Source of the DNA: Acidimicrobiia bacterium
GTDB lineage: Bacteria; Actinomycetota; Acidimicrobiia; Spongiisociales; UBA11373
Direction of reading: 5' to 3'
DNA: 48,594 nt
Assembly: GCA_040878325.1 (NCBI GenBank)
Contig: JBBDMM010000004.1
Location: 1-48,594 of the forward strand
Shown here piece after piece: positions 32,610 through 40,767 of this stretch. The position numbers and the translations under genes were made by a program. The notes beneath the pieces were generated by a model. The model was not told the DNA's origin. It saw only the letters and a list, made by a program, of their open reading frames with translations, and ran no database searches. Each line of letters starts with the position of its first letter. The stretch's first letter is position 1.

Positions 32610-34465
32610 TCGTGGGGCTCCCTGGTCAGCGGCTCCATCGCCCACCCGAACAGACCCCACATCGTCACCATGAGCCCAGCCGCCACCGCCACCAAGCCGA
32701 CGGGGAGGTACACGAAGCCCATCAGGGCGATGAACATCCCGAATCCGGTCAGCGCCGGGTAGTACGAAGGCGACGGCATGTGGATGTCCTCCTCGGCGGC
32801 GGTGGTCGTCGGAGCCGCTGCCACCGGTACCGCATTGCCCGCCTCGTCCTCGCGGTACTTGTCGTGCCAAAAGGAATCCTCAGAATGCACGGTGGGCACC
32901 GTGGCAAAGTTGTAGTGCGGCGGGGGCGACGGGATGGTCCACTCGAGGGTGCGCCCGTTCCAAGGGTCGTTCCCCGCCACCTCGCCGTGGTGACGGCTGC
33001 GCCACCAGTTCCACAGGAAGACAAGGATCGAGACGGCGATCAAGTACGACCCGACCGTGGCCACGAAGTTCCAGAACTCGAATCCCAGCCCCTCCGGGTA
33101 CCGATACGTCCGCCGGGGCATCCCCGCCAGCCCGAGGACGTGCATCGGGGCGAAAGTGAGGTTGAAGCCGATCAACATCGTCCAGAAATGGAGCTTGCCC
33201 CAGCCCTCGTGGAGCAATCGGCCGGTGATCTTGGGCCACCAGTAGTAGACGCCGGCAAACAAGCCGAAGATGGCGCCGCCGAAGAGCACGTAGTGGAAGT
33301 GGGCGACCACGTAGTAGGTGTCGTGCTGCTGGGTGTCGGCGGGGACTATCGAGTGGGTGACCCCGGAGAGGCCGCCGATGACGAACATGGCGATGAAGCC
33401 CAGCGAGAACAGCATCGGTGTCTTGAACCTGATCGAACCTCCCCAGAGCGTCCCTAGCCAGTTGAAGATCTTCACCCCGGTCGGCACCCCGATGAACATC
33501 GTCGTCAGCGCGAAAGCCGCCTCCGCCACCGGGCCGAGGCCGCTGGTGAACATGTGGTGCGCCCACACGCCGAAGCCCATGAAGCCGATGGCGATGCCCG
33601 AAAAGATCACGAAGGAGCGACCGAACAGGGGCTTACCCGAGAACACCGGCAGCACCTCGGAGACGATGCCCATCGCCGGAAGGATGAGCACGTAGACCTC
33701 CGGGTGGCCGAACAGCCAGAACAGGTGCTGCCACAGCACTGGATCGCCACCGCCCGCAGCCGAGAAGAACAGGGTGCCCAGGTTTCGGTCGAGGAATACC
33801 TGGAACAGGCCGACGGTGATGATCGGGAGCGAGAAGAGCAGCAAGAAGGCCACGACGAATGCCATCCAGGCGAATACCGGCATCCGCATCAGGGTCATCC
33901 CCGGAGCGCGCATGGTGAACACGGTGGTGATGAAGTTGATGGCTGACAGCACCGAGGCCAGGCCGAGTATCAGCAACCCCAGAGCCCAGTAGTCCATTCG
34001 GACCACCTCGGAGACCTGCGTGCTGAGCGGGGCATACCCGAACCACCCGCCATCCGGCGCTCCCCCAACGAAGAACGAGATGGTGAGGAACAGCCCCCCG
34101 AAGAAGAAGATCCAGTACGAGAGCGCATTGAGTCGGGGGAAGGCGACATCGCGCGCCCCGAGCAGCAGTGGGAGGAAGTAGTTGGTGAAGGCCGCCGCGG
34201 CCGGCATGACCACGAGGAACACCATCGTGGTGGCGTGCATCGTGAACATCTGGTTGTAGGCGTCCGCCGACAGCACGTCGCCGTTGGGGAGGGCCAACTG
34301 GGTGCGGATCAGGAGCGCCTCGACTCCACCAATCAGGAAGAACATGATTGCCGAGACGCCATAGAGGATGCCGATCTTCTTGTGATCGGTGGAGGTGATC
34401 CAACCCCACGCCCCGCCCCGATGGGCGGTGTGATCCGTCGAGGCCATCTGGGTCTCCTCGCTCAC
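32606..34465 (-). CDS. ctaD: Cytochrome c oxidase subunit I with C-terminal TM extension
   Basis: 619 aa haem-copper oxidase core. Ligands are visible: H77 (haem a, MHATTM), H254 and Y258 (CuB and cross-link, WLFGHPEVY), H303-H304 (CuB, WAHHMFTSG), and H389/H391 (haems a3 and a, VVAHFHYVLFGG). The PDTQQHDTYY-type loop precedes them. After the usual end near residue 540 the protein continues with a linker and two more TM helices, which resemble a fused small subunit. GTG start at 34463-34465, overlapping the ctaC stop by 4 nt. It pumps protons as the terminal oxidase. Confidence 0.96.
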   Translation of the reverse strand: MSEETQMASTDHTAHRGGAWGWITSTDHKKIGILYGVSAIMFFLIGGVEALLIRTQLALPNGDVLSADAYNQMFTMHATTMVFLVVMPAAAAFTNYFLPLLLGARDVAFPRLNALSYWIFFFGGLFLTISFFVGGAPDGGWFGYAPLSTQVSEVVRMDYWALGLLILGLASVLSAINFITTVFTMRAPGMTLMRMPVFAWMAFVVAFLLLFSLPIITVGLFQVFLDRNLGTLFFSAAGGGDPVLWQHLFWLFGHPEVYVLILPAMGIVSEVLPVFSGKPLFGRSFVIFSGIAIGFMGFGVWAHHMFTSGLGPVAEAAFALTTMFIGVPTGVKIFNWLGTLWGGSIRFKTPMLFSLGFIAMFVIGGLSGVTHSIVPADTQQHDTYYVVAHFHYVLFGGAIFGLFAGVYYWWPKITGRLLHEGWGKLHFWTMLIGFNLTFAPMHVLGLAGMPRRTYRYPEGLGFEFWNFVATVGSYLIAVSILVFLWNWWRSRHHGEVAGNDPWNGRTLEWTIPSPPPHYNFATVPTVHSEDSFWHDKYREDEAGNAVPVAAAPTTTAAEEDIHMPSPSYYPALTGFGMFIALMGFVYLPVGLVAVAAGLMVTMWGLFGWAMEPLTREPHE

Positions 34466-35547
34466 TTCAACGTCTCCAGGAGTGCGATCAGGCCGTCGAT
34501 CTGCTCCTCGGTGAGCCCGAAGTCGGGCATCCCCAGAATTCGACCGGCGGCCAGGTCGTTGCGGTCCGGGTCCATCGGCTTCATGCCCGGCGGGTTACGG
34601 AGCCACTCGCGCAGATGCTCCTCATTGTTGGCGAAGGTCGCACCGCCGAACGAGGTCCGCGACGCGAAATGGGTCAGGTTCGGCGCCAACTGCGAAGAGG
34701 CGCTGGTGCCATCGATGGCATGGCACGCGGAACAAATCACCTGGAACGTCTCCCAACCCTCGCCGGCGAGGCCCTCGGTAGGAATGACTGCCGGCTGGGC
34801 ATGAGCCGTCGCCCAAGCATGGAACTCCGCCTCTTCATGGGCGAACACCCGATGGCGCATGTCGGCATGGGCGAGGCCACAGAACTCGGCGCACTGGCCC
34901 AGATAGACCCCCGGCTCGTCCGCCTGCAGGGTGAGATGGGTGGTCCGCCCGGGGACCACGTCCCGCTTCCCGTTGAGCTGGGGCACCCAGAACGAGTGGA
35001 TCACATCCACCGAGGTCATCGACAGGTAGACCGGCCGATCGGTGGGGATGTGCATCTCGTTGGCCGTGCTGAATCCATATTCGGGATAGCGGAACTCCCA
35101 CCACCACTGATGACCGATGACCTCGACCATGAGAGCGTTCTCTTCCGGCAGCGGCTCCTCCCGCAGATCGAAGATCGTGGCGACCGTCGGCACCGCGATG
35201 ACGGCAAGGATCACGACCGGGATGATCGTCCACAGGATCTCCAGCTTCGTGTTGCCGTGAACCTGCCGGACCTGTCGGTCCGATCCTTCCCGGTGTCGGT
35301 AACGGACCAGGGCAACGAGCAGGGCGACCATCACGAGCACGAACACGACGACCGCGATCCAGAAGACCAGCCAGAACAGGTCGTCGATCTGCCGGGCCTG
35401 CGGGCCGGCGGGATTGAGCGAATTCTGGGGGAAGTCGCCTTCGACGATCGAGCCGAGATCGGTGGGGTCGTCGGAGGAGCACGCGCTGACCGCCATAGCC
35501 ACGATGGATCCAGCCAGCAGCGACAACCGGAGACGCGATCTCTCCAT
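34462..35547 (-). CDS. ctaC: Cytochrome c oxidase subunit II with fused cytochrome c
   Basis: 361 aa. A lipoprotein signal with Cys23 and two TM helices (about 57-82 and 104-125) are followed by the cupredoxin domain with CuA ligands C219, C223, H227 and M230 (CAEFCGLAHADM). A C-terminal cytochrome c domain has the haem motif CSACH (272-276), with a Met ligand probably in GMPDFG. This is the caa3-like arrangement, able to take electrons directly. ATG at 35545-35547; the longer frame to 35679 translates the heptamer array at 35626-35660. Confidence 0.95.
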   Translation of the reverse strand: MERSRLRLSLLAGSIVAMAVSACSSDDPTDLGSIVEGDFPQNSLNPAGPQARQIDDLFWLVFWIAVVVFVLVMVALLVALVRYRHREGSDRQVRQVHGNTKLEILWTIIPVVILAVIAVPTVATIFDLREEPLPEENALMVEVIGHQWWWEFRYPEYGFSTANEMHIPTDRPVYLSMTSVDVIHSFWVPQLNGKRDVVPGRTTHLTLQADEPGVYLGQCAEFCGLAHADMRHRVFAHEEAEFHAWATAHAQPAVIPTEGLAGEGWETFQVICSACHAIDGTSASSQLAPNLTHFASRTSFGGATFANNEEHLREWLRNPPGMKPMDPDRNDLAAGRILGMPDFGLTEEQIDGLIALLETLK

Positions 35548-35625
35548 CACGCGGCTACCCGATTCATCGCCATCAAGGGGAGTCCCTCCGGTCCTCCGAC
35601 TGAGCGGCCGGAATGGTAACCGGCT

Positions 35626-35660
35626 CCAGCCGCCAGTCTCCAGTCTCCAGTCCCCAGTCC
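35626..35660. repeat. Heptamer array, CCAGTCT class
   Basis: Five units: CCAGCCG, CCAGTCT twice, and CCAGTCC twice. It lies between the Sco-like gene and ctaC, about 80 bp upstream of the ctaC start, so it is in the operon or in the ctaC promoter region. Confidence 0.8.
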
Positions 35661-35688
35661 GAACGCTCGGCAAAACCACTTCGGGGGC

Positions 35689-36534
35689 TCAGGATCCGCT
35701 GAGGGCGGCGGCGATCTCTTCGGGCGCCACCACTCCCTCGAACCGTGCCACGACGATGCCCGCGGCGTCGACTACGAAGACCCAGGGCTCGGACGTCAGA
35801 CCCCACTCCAAGACCGCGGGCACCAGTTCGAGGTTCTGGGCGTCGTCGAGATTCGTGTAGATCTCCACATGGACGAAGTCCACGTCGGGGTGATCGGCGA
35901 CGATCTCCTTCACGAGGTCGAGAGTGGGGCCGCACACTGCTGTCTGGCAGAACTTCGGGGTGGCGAAGACGATGACCGTAGGACGCCCATTCGAGACCGC
36001 TTCGGCGATGCTCAGGGTGTAGAACCGCGGATCGGGCTCGGGATCGGTGCTGATCTCGGCGAGCGGGGCATCGTCGGCGGTCGGGGTGTCCGACTGCGGC
36101 GCCGCCTCCCCCACCGCCGGCACGGGGTGGTCGGCGTGGACGGTCACCGGAAACGTCTCGAGAGGCTCGGCACCATCGGGGGTCAGGCGGACGATCCAGG
36201 TGCCGGGCTGGTCGAACTCGAACGTCGCCCGATACAGGCCGCTCACTTCGGGGATCACCCAGGTGAAGGTACCGGCGACCGCCTGGGCCGAGGCTTCGTC
36301 GCCTTCGGGCCAGACGGAGATCGTGACTGGAATGGTCGGCGAAGGGAGCCTGGCACCGGCAACGTCGGCGACCGCCACCAGCAGCCTCTCCTCCCCCACC
36401 CCGAGGTTCTCTGATGCCGCAAAGGCGAAGGCCCCCTCCGGAAACGGTGAAGCCGCGGCAGGGGCGGTGGTCGAGACGGCGTCGTCCCCGCAGGCAACGA
36501 TGATCAAGAGGAGGGCAAGCACGATTCGGCGCAT
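35689..36534 (-). CDS. Sco/TlpA-like thioredoxin-fold lipoprotein
   Basis: 281 aa. A lipoprotein signal (LALLLIIVAC, Cys15) is followed by an Ig-like beta domain of about 95 residues and then a thioredoxin-like domain beginning near 183. Its active site reads FCQTAVCGP (C196 and C201, spacing CxxxxC rather than CxxC or CxxxC), so disulfide exchange or copper binding is plausible but atypical. Position directly upstream of ctaC suggests a role in CuA assembly. The ATG at 36532-36534 has TACTCT 9 bases upstream. Confidence 0.8.
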   Translation of the reverse strand: MRRIVLALLLIIVACGDDAVSTTAPAAASPFPEGAFAFAASENLGVGEERLLVAVADVAGARLPSPTIPVTISVWPEGDEASAQAVAGTFTWVIPEVSGLYRATFEFDQPGTWIVRLTPDGAEPLETFPVTVHADHPVPAVGEAAPQSDTPTADDAPLAEISTDPEPDPRFYTLSIAEAVSNGRPTVIVFATPKFCQTAVCGPTLDLVKEIVADHPDVDFVHVEIYTNLDDAQNLELVPAVLEWGLTSEPWVFVVDAAGIVVARFEGVVAPEEIAAALSGS

Positions 36535-36543
36535 GGCCCGCGG

Positions 36544-36549
36544 AGAGTA
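36544..36549 (-). promoter_or_regulatory. -10 box for oxidase operon
   Basis: TACTCT on the minus strand, 9 bases before the Sco-like ATG; probably the main promoter of the oxidase cluster. Confidence 0.4.
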
Positions 36550-36600
36550 ACCCAGGGGCAGCGACAAGAGATTGCATGACAGCATTCACATCGAGCTTCT

Positions 36601-36641
36601 TGCCAACCGCCATTCGCCAATTGCCAGTTGCCAGTCCAAGA
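36601..36641. repeat. Heptamer array, TGCCAGT class
   Basis: Five units in phase (TGCCAAC, CGCCATT, CGCCAAT, and TGCCAGT twice) ending near the junction CAAGA (36637-36641). It lies in the divergent spacer between the oxidase operon and the malic enzyme gene, 20 bp from the latter's start. Confidence 0.75.
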
Positions 36642-36659
36642 CCCGCGATACTCGCGAGC

Positions 36660-37988
36660 GTGATCGAACGAGACGAGGTCTTCCGCATCCGCACCCGGCG
36701 CACGCCGGGGACGCTCGCCAAAGTGCTGGCGGCCATCGGGGAGCAGGGCGCCCACATCGGCGAGATCGAAACGCTGTCGATCACCCGCGACCACAACGTG
36801 CGTGACGTCACCGTGATCGCCCCCGGCGACGAGGCGGTCGATCGGATTCGTGTCGCTATCGAGGCGTTACCGGACGTCGAACTCGTCGAGCACAGCATCG
36901 ACCGCGTCTTTGCGGCGCACGAGGGCGGCAAGATCGCGGTGGTCCCCACCGTGGAGGTCGAGACGCTGCTCGACATGCGCCAGGTGTACACCCCCGGGGT
37001 CGCCCGGGTGGCGCAGGCGATCCACGCCGACCCCGGTCTTGCCGATCGCTACACCTGGCGGCGCAACACGGTGGCAGTCATCAGCGACGGCTCCCGGGTA
37101 CTGGGCCTGGGCAACCTCGGTCCCCTCGCCGCCCTCCCGGTGATGGAAGGCAAGGCGCTCTTCTACTCCCGCCTGGTGGACCTGAACGCGGTGCCGATCG
37201 TGCTCGGGACCACCGACCCCGACGAGATCATCGAGACGGTGGTGCGGATCTCGCCGGGGTTCGGTGGCATCCATCTCGAGGACATCGCCAGCCCCGGTGT
37301 GTATCACATCGAACAGCAACTGATCGAGCGGCTCGATATCCCGGTGCTGCACGACGACCAACACGGCACCGCGGTGGTGGTGTTGGCCGCGGTCCTTTCC
37401 GCAGTGCGCCTGCTCGACCGGCCGATCGAATCGATGACCTTCGGCCAGGTGGGCCTGGGGGCGGCAGGCTCGGCAATCGCCGTGCTGGCGGCGTCCCTTC
37501 CATTCAGCCTCGTCTCGGCATTCGACCCGAACCAGGCAGCAGTGGAGCGGTTCGATCAGGCGGGAGGCGAATGCCGGGCGCCGACCAGGGCCACCGCGGA
37601 CCCGAGTGGGTTCGACAAGGTGGTGGCCGGGTCCGACGTCCTGGTGCTCACGTCAGGGGTGCCAGGGCTCCTCGAAGCGAGCAAGGTTCGAAAGGGACAG
37701 GTAGTCGTGGCACTCACCAACCCGGAGCCAGAGATCGCCATCGACGAGGCGCTTGCCGGCGGGGCCGCGATCGCCGCCGACGGATCGATCGTCAACAACG
37801 TGCTCGCCTATCCCGGCCTGTTCCGCGGGGCCCTCGACGCCGGTGCTTCCTCCATCACGACCGCCATGAAGCGGGCAGCCGCCGAGGCCCTCTCATCGCT
37901 CGCCACCGGAGCCGACCTCCTCCCCGATGCCCTCGATAGAGCGGTTCATGCCGAGGTGGCAAAGAGAGTGGCTGAAGCAGCCGGATAG
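36660..37988 (+). CDS. NAD(P)-dependent malic enzyme with N-terminal ACT domain
   Basis: 442 aa. An ACT domain (about 6-80, RTPGTLAKVLAAIGEQGAHI) is fused to a malic enzyme core: VYTPGVARV at 109-117, GKALFYSRLVDLNAVPI, the metal region LHDDQHGTAVV, and the Rossmann GQVGLGAAGSAIA. The reaction is oxidative decarboxylation of malate to pyruvate. The ACT domain suggests allosteric control by an amino acid or related metabolite; the effector is unknown. The GTG at 36660 starts right at the ACT domain; the upstream frame to 36576 translates the heptamer array. Confidence 0.93.
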   Translation: MIERDEVFRIRTRRTPGTLAKVLAAIGEQGAHIGEIETLSITRDHNVRDVTVIAPGDEAVDRIRVAIEALPDVELVEHSIDRVFAAHEGGKIAVVPTVEVETLLDMRQVYTPGVARVAQAIHADPGLADRYTWRRNTVAVISDGSRVLGLGNLGPLAALPVMEGKALFYSRLVDLNAVPIVLGTTDPDEIIETVVRISPGFGGIHLEDIASPGVYHIEQQLIERLDIPVLHDDQHGTAVVVLAAVLSAVRLLDRPIESMTFGQVGLGAAGSAIAVLAASLPFSLVSAFDPNQAAVERFDQAGGECRAPTRATADPSGFDKVVAGSDVLVLTSGVPGLLEASKVRKGQVVVALTNPEPEIAIDEALAGGAAIAADGSIVNNVLAYPGLFRGALDAGASSITTAMKRAAAEALSSLATGADLLPDALDRAVHAEVAKRVAEAAG

Positions 37989-37990
37989 GC

Positions 37991-38091
37991 CTTCCGCCTT
38001 CCGCCCTCAGCAAGACCGGGTCAGGGTCTCAACCCCTGTTCAACCGTTTGCGCATCGCGCATCGCGAATTGCGGACCGCCGAAGGCGGTCC
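37991..38091. repeat. Two heptamer arrays and a hairpin between convergent genes
   Basis: 37991-38004 holds two CTTCCGC units, then CAAGA at 38011-38015. 38050-38077 holds GCGCATC twice, GCGAATT and GCGGACC. A perfect 8-bp stem, GGACCGCCGAAGGCGGTCC (38073-38091), ends 2 bp from the stop codon of the hydroxyacid dehydrogenase gene, the same placement as the hairpin beside tldE. Confidence 0.82.
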
Positions 38092-38093
38092 CT

Positions 38094-39017
38094 TCAGACC
38101 ACCCTATTCACCCACTCCGCTTCTCCGCGATACGCGGCCAGGTTACGTTCGAAGAGGGCGGCGAGGCGCTCGCCGTAACGTGGCGACAGCCCGGCAAGGT
38201 GGGGGGAGACGAGCACGCCTGGCAGGTCCCAGAAGGGGGAATCCTGCGGGAGTGGCTCCTGGTCGAAAACGTCGAGCGCCACCCCCTTGAGCCGCCCGTC
38301 GCCCATCGCGGTGATCAGCGCGCCGGTGTCGATCACCGATCCCCGGCCGACGTTGACCAGCCAACCGCCGCTGAGCGCCTCCAGTTCCGCCGCACCGACG
38401 AGATGCTCGGTCTCGGCCGTTCCGGGGAGCGTGATGACGACGGCGTCGGCGGCCCGGAACACTTCCAGGGTCCCTTCGGGACCGAACACCTTCTCGGCCA
38501 CTCCCTCGTAGGACGACGGATTCCGTTTGGTACCGATCACTCGCATTCCAAAGGCCCGGGCGCGCCGGGCCACTCCCTCGCCGATGACTCCGAGGCCGAG
38601 CACCCCGAGGGTCTTGCCGCTGAGTTCGGTCACCTCGGACCACACCCAGGTCCGGGTTGCCTGGTTGGTCGCCGCAGTGGCGATTCCCCGCGTCATCGCC
38701 AACAACAGTCCGAGGGCATGCTCTGAAACCTGCGTCTCATGGATCCCCCGCGCCGAGGTGAGCACCACGCCTTTGGAGCGCAGCAGATCGAGCGGGAACT
38801 GATCGGTGCCGGCCGACACCGACTGCACCCAGCGCAGCGACGGGATCAGCCAGTCGTCTGACCAGCGAAATGCGACCACCACCTCGGCTTCGCCGAGGGA
38901 GGCCGGCATCTGGTCGGCCGACCGCACGATCAGGGGATTGGTGCCGGGCACGGCTGCGACGGCTTCGGCAACGCCGGAGCCTCCCAGGGGTCCCACGACC
39001 AATCGAATCGGTTCCAT
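38094..39017 (-). CDS. D-isomer-specific 2-hydroxyacid dehydrogenase
   Basis: 307 aa. The Rossmann motif is GLGVIG (141-146). The catalytic triad is R225 (VNVGRG), E254 (FDQEPLP) and H273 (SPHLAG), with QVSEHALGLLLAM before the NAD domain. Substrate may be glyoxylate, hydroxypyruvate or another 2-oxoacid. The ATG at 39015-39017 has TAGTTT 7 bases upstream. It follows the HTH gene on the same strand by 14 bp, so it may also be read from that promoter. Confidence 0.9.
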   Translation of the reverse strand: MEPIRLVVGPLGGSGVAEAVAAVPGTNPLIVRSADQMPASLGEAEVVVAFRWSDDWLIPSLRWVQSVSAGTDQFPLDLLRSKGVVLTSARGIHETQVSEHALGLLLAMTRGIATAATNQATRTWVWSEVTELSGKTLGVLGLGVIGEGVARRARAFGMRVIGTKRNPSSYEGVAEKVFGPEGTLEVFRAADAVVITLPGTAETEHLVGAAELEALSGGWLVNVGRGSVIDTGALITAMGDGRLKGVALDVFDQEPLPQDSPFWDLPGVLVSPHLAGLSPRYGERLAALFERNLAAYRGEAEWVNRVV

Positions 39018-39024
39018 CCCCTGG

Positions 39025-39030
39025 AAACTA
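39025..39030 (-). promoter_or_regulatory. -10 box for hydroxyacid dehydrogenase
   Basis: TAGTTT on the minus strand, 7 bases before the ATG at 39017. Confidence 0.42.
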
Positions 39031-39031
39031 A

Positions 39032-39649
39032 TCAGCCGCCGAACGGACCGGTATCAGGAGGACCGCCGAATAGGTCGAACAGCGCCGAGAGCCCGGTTCC
39101 CAATTGGCCGAATGCCCACCAGAGCACGGCACCCAGCGCGACCAGCGCAGCCGAGGTCAAGGCCACCCGGCCCGCCGAAGGCGCCTGCGCTGCCGGGTCG
39201 AGCGGTGCCGACGAGTACACCACGGCCTCCGCCCGGCCGGGGAACACCACCCCGGTGGGCGCCGGACGAACCACCACGGTCTTCTCCGGTGCGGCGGGCC
39301 GGTCGCGAAGGTCGATGATCTCCTGGATCGCCTGCGGACCGGGGGTCGGTCCTTGGAAGGGATCCGCGGGGAGTACCGAGGTCAAGAGGCGGACCGAGAT
39401 CTCCCCGACCGTCGCCGCCGGAGCCTCACCGACCTCCTCGAGCCATGATCGGGCCAATTCGGGACTTGCGCCCAGCACTCGGGCGGCTGCTCTGATCGTG
39501 GCGGCGGGCGGAAGGGATTCCGCTCGCTCCCATCTGGCGACGTCGGAGGGACGAACCCCCAGGGCCGCGGCGAGGCGCGCCTGGGTCCACCCCAAGTCGA
39601 AACGCCGCGCGCGCAAGGCCTGCCCGAACCGCGGCCGGACCGATCTCAT
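39032..39649 (-). CDS. Membrane-anchored HTH (Xre/RodZ-like) regulator
   Basis: 205 aa. An N-terminal Xre-type HTH (about 5-62: ALRARRFDLGWTQARLAAALGVRPSDVARWERAE in two blocks) is followed by a Pro-rich linker and one TM helix near 165-185, with a short Gly-rich external tail. The layout resembles RodZ or one-component membrane regulators. It may bind DNA from the membrane; targets are unknown, the divergent channel gene being the nearest. The ATG at 39647-39649 was chosen; a second ATG six codons upstream is possible. Confidence 0.82.
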   Translation of the reverse strand: MRSVRPRFGQALRARRFDLGWTQARLAAALGVRPSDVARWERAESLPPAATIRAAARVLGASPELARSWLEEVGEAPAATVGEISVRLLTSVLPADPFQGPTPGPQAIQEIIDLRDRPAAPEKTVVVRPAPTGVVFPGRAEAVVYSSAPLDPAAQAPSAGRVALTSAALVALGAVLWWAFGQLGTGLSALFDLFGGPPDTGPFGG

Positions 39650-39759
39650 GACTCCCACAGGAGGCATCGTAAACGAAACCCGACCACCGTGTGTAGTCGA
39701 GTCAACCGCAACGAGACACCACGGGCGGCGTGAGGCAGTGGACGGTCAAAGGCCCCACG

Positions 39760-39785
39760 GTCGGCTGGGCAGGGACCCGGCCGAC
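39760..39785. other. Strong hairpin in divergent spacer
   Basis: GTCGGCTGGG (39760-39769) pairs with CCCGGCCGAC (39776-39785), ten base pairs with one G-T, around a 6-nt loop. It lies between the HTH regulator and the K+ channel gene, upstream of the probable channel -10 box at 39835-39840. It may be an operator or the end of an unannotated transcript. Confidence 0.45.
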
Positions 39786-39834
39786 ACCGCGATGAGGCGT
39801 CAGCCGAAGAGGCATTAACAGGCGGTCGAGCCGC

Positions 39835-39840
39835 TACCTT
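39835..39840 (+). promoter_or_regulatory. -10 box for Kch-type channel
   Basis: TACCTT, 32 bases before the ATG at 39873. A GAGGAGGG ribosome-binding site lies between, so this transcript would have a short leader. Confidence 0.35.
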
Positions 39841-39872
39841 GGCGGAACCCACGAGGAGGGCGACGGACTCGA

Positions 39873-40682
39873 ATGAGGCAGCGCATGCGGCTCCTCGTTG
39901 TCGTTGCCTTCGGGAGCCTCCTCGTCTCGATGGTCGGGATCGGGATCTTCGAGAAGGGCACCAACCCCGAGATCGAGACCTGGTTCGACGTCATCTGGTG
40001 GTGGGTGGTCACCAGCACCACTGTCGGCTATGGCGACATCGTCCCCATTACGGAGGGAGGGCGAATAGTGGCCATCGTGACGATCGTGAGCGGCTTCTTC
40101 GTGTTCACGAACCTGATCGCCATGATCGTCGAGTCGACTCACCGCGTCATCGACCGGCACCGCGCCGGAACCGCGCAGATCCGGTTCGGGGGCCACATCA
40201 TGATTTGCGAGTACACCGCCATCGCCGATGAGCTGGTACAGAGCCTCCCCCGGGTGCCCGAACTCCGTGGTTACCCGGTTGTGATCACAACCGACCTCGT
40301 CGATCGCAACCCCTACCCAGAACACTGGTTCGTGCGTGGCGTCCCCATCAACCCCTCGGTTCTCCGCCAGGCCAACTGCGCCGGCGCCGTGATGGTGTTC
40401 GTGTTCGCCAACCTCCGCTTCGCCGACCCGGACGCGAAAACACTGCACATCGCTTCGCGCGTGCGCGCTCTGAACCCCCATGCGCTGATCGTGGTCGAGA
40501 TCGTCGACCCCCACAGCGAGTTGATGAGGCACGCCGCCCCGGACCTGGTGGTGATTTCAAGCAGGGAGGCGATGCTCCATGTGCTCGACCCGGCGCCGTT
40601 CAACCCGCTGGACCTGCTCGACGAGGAGCGCAAGGCTGATTTCCTCGCCCGGCTCCCTCACCCGCCCCAGCCCGAGGGCTGA
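39873..40682 (+). CDS. Kch-type two-TM potassium channel with TrkA_N/RCK domain
   Basis: 269 aa. Two TM helices (about 5-25 and 62-88) flank a pore loop with the canonical K+ filter TTVGYGD (49-55). A Rossmann-like RCK domain follows from about 107 (GHIMICEYTAIADELVQSL). It is shorter than many Kch homologues but complete. GAGGAGGG lies 12 bases before the ATG. An 8-bp hairpin follows the stop. It contrasts with the atypical DAGD channel at 12701-13756. Confidence 0.93.
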   Translation: MRQRMRLLVVVAFGSLLVSMVGIGIFEKGTNPEIETWFDVIWWWVVTSTTVGYGDIVPITEGGRIVAIVTIVSGFFVFTNLIAMIVESTHRVIDRHRAGTAQIRFGGHIMICEYTAIADELVQSLPRVPELRGYPVVITTDLVDRNPYPEHWFVRGVPINPSVLRQANCAGAVMVFVFANLRFADPDAKTLHIASRVRALNPHALIVVEIVDPHSELMRHAAPDLVVISSREAMLHVLDPAPFNPLDLLDEERKADFLARLPHPPQPEG

Positions 40683-40688
40683 TCTCGA

Positions 40689-40723
40689 GCGGGTGGCGGA
40701 CATCGGACACGGAGACCACCCGC
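40689..40723 (+). terminator. Hairpin after Kch-type gene
   Basis: GCGGGTGG (40689-40696) pairs with CCACCCGC (40716-40723) over a 19-nt loop, 6 bp after the stop codon. No U-tract. Confidence 0.45.
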
Positions 40724-40731
40724 CAACCGCA

Positions 40732-40760
40732 TTGTCCCATAGGGGGATTCCGGATAGCGT
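40732..40760 (+). promoter_or_regulatory. Candidate selC promoter
   Basis: TTGTCC (40732-40737), 17-bp spacer, TAGCGT (40755-40760). This places the start site at about 40767, one base before the tRNA. Confidence 0.42.
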
Positions 40761-40767
40761 GCCCGGC

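Noticed and set aside
39760-39840. c-di-AMP (ydaO) riboswitch upstream of the K+ channel gene
   Set aside because: I could not match the conserved ydaO segments, and the best -10 box lies downstream of the hairpin.
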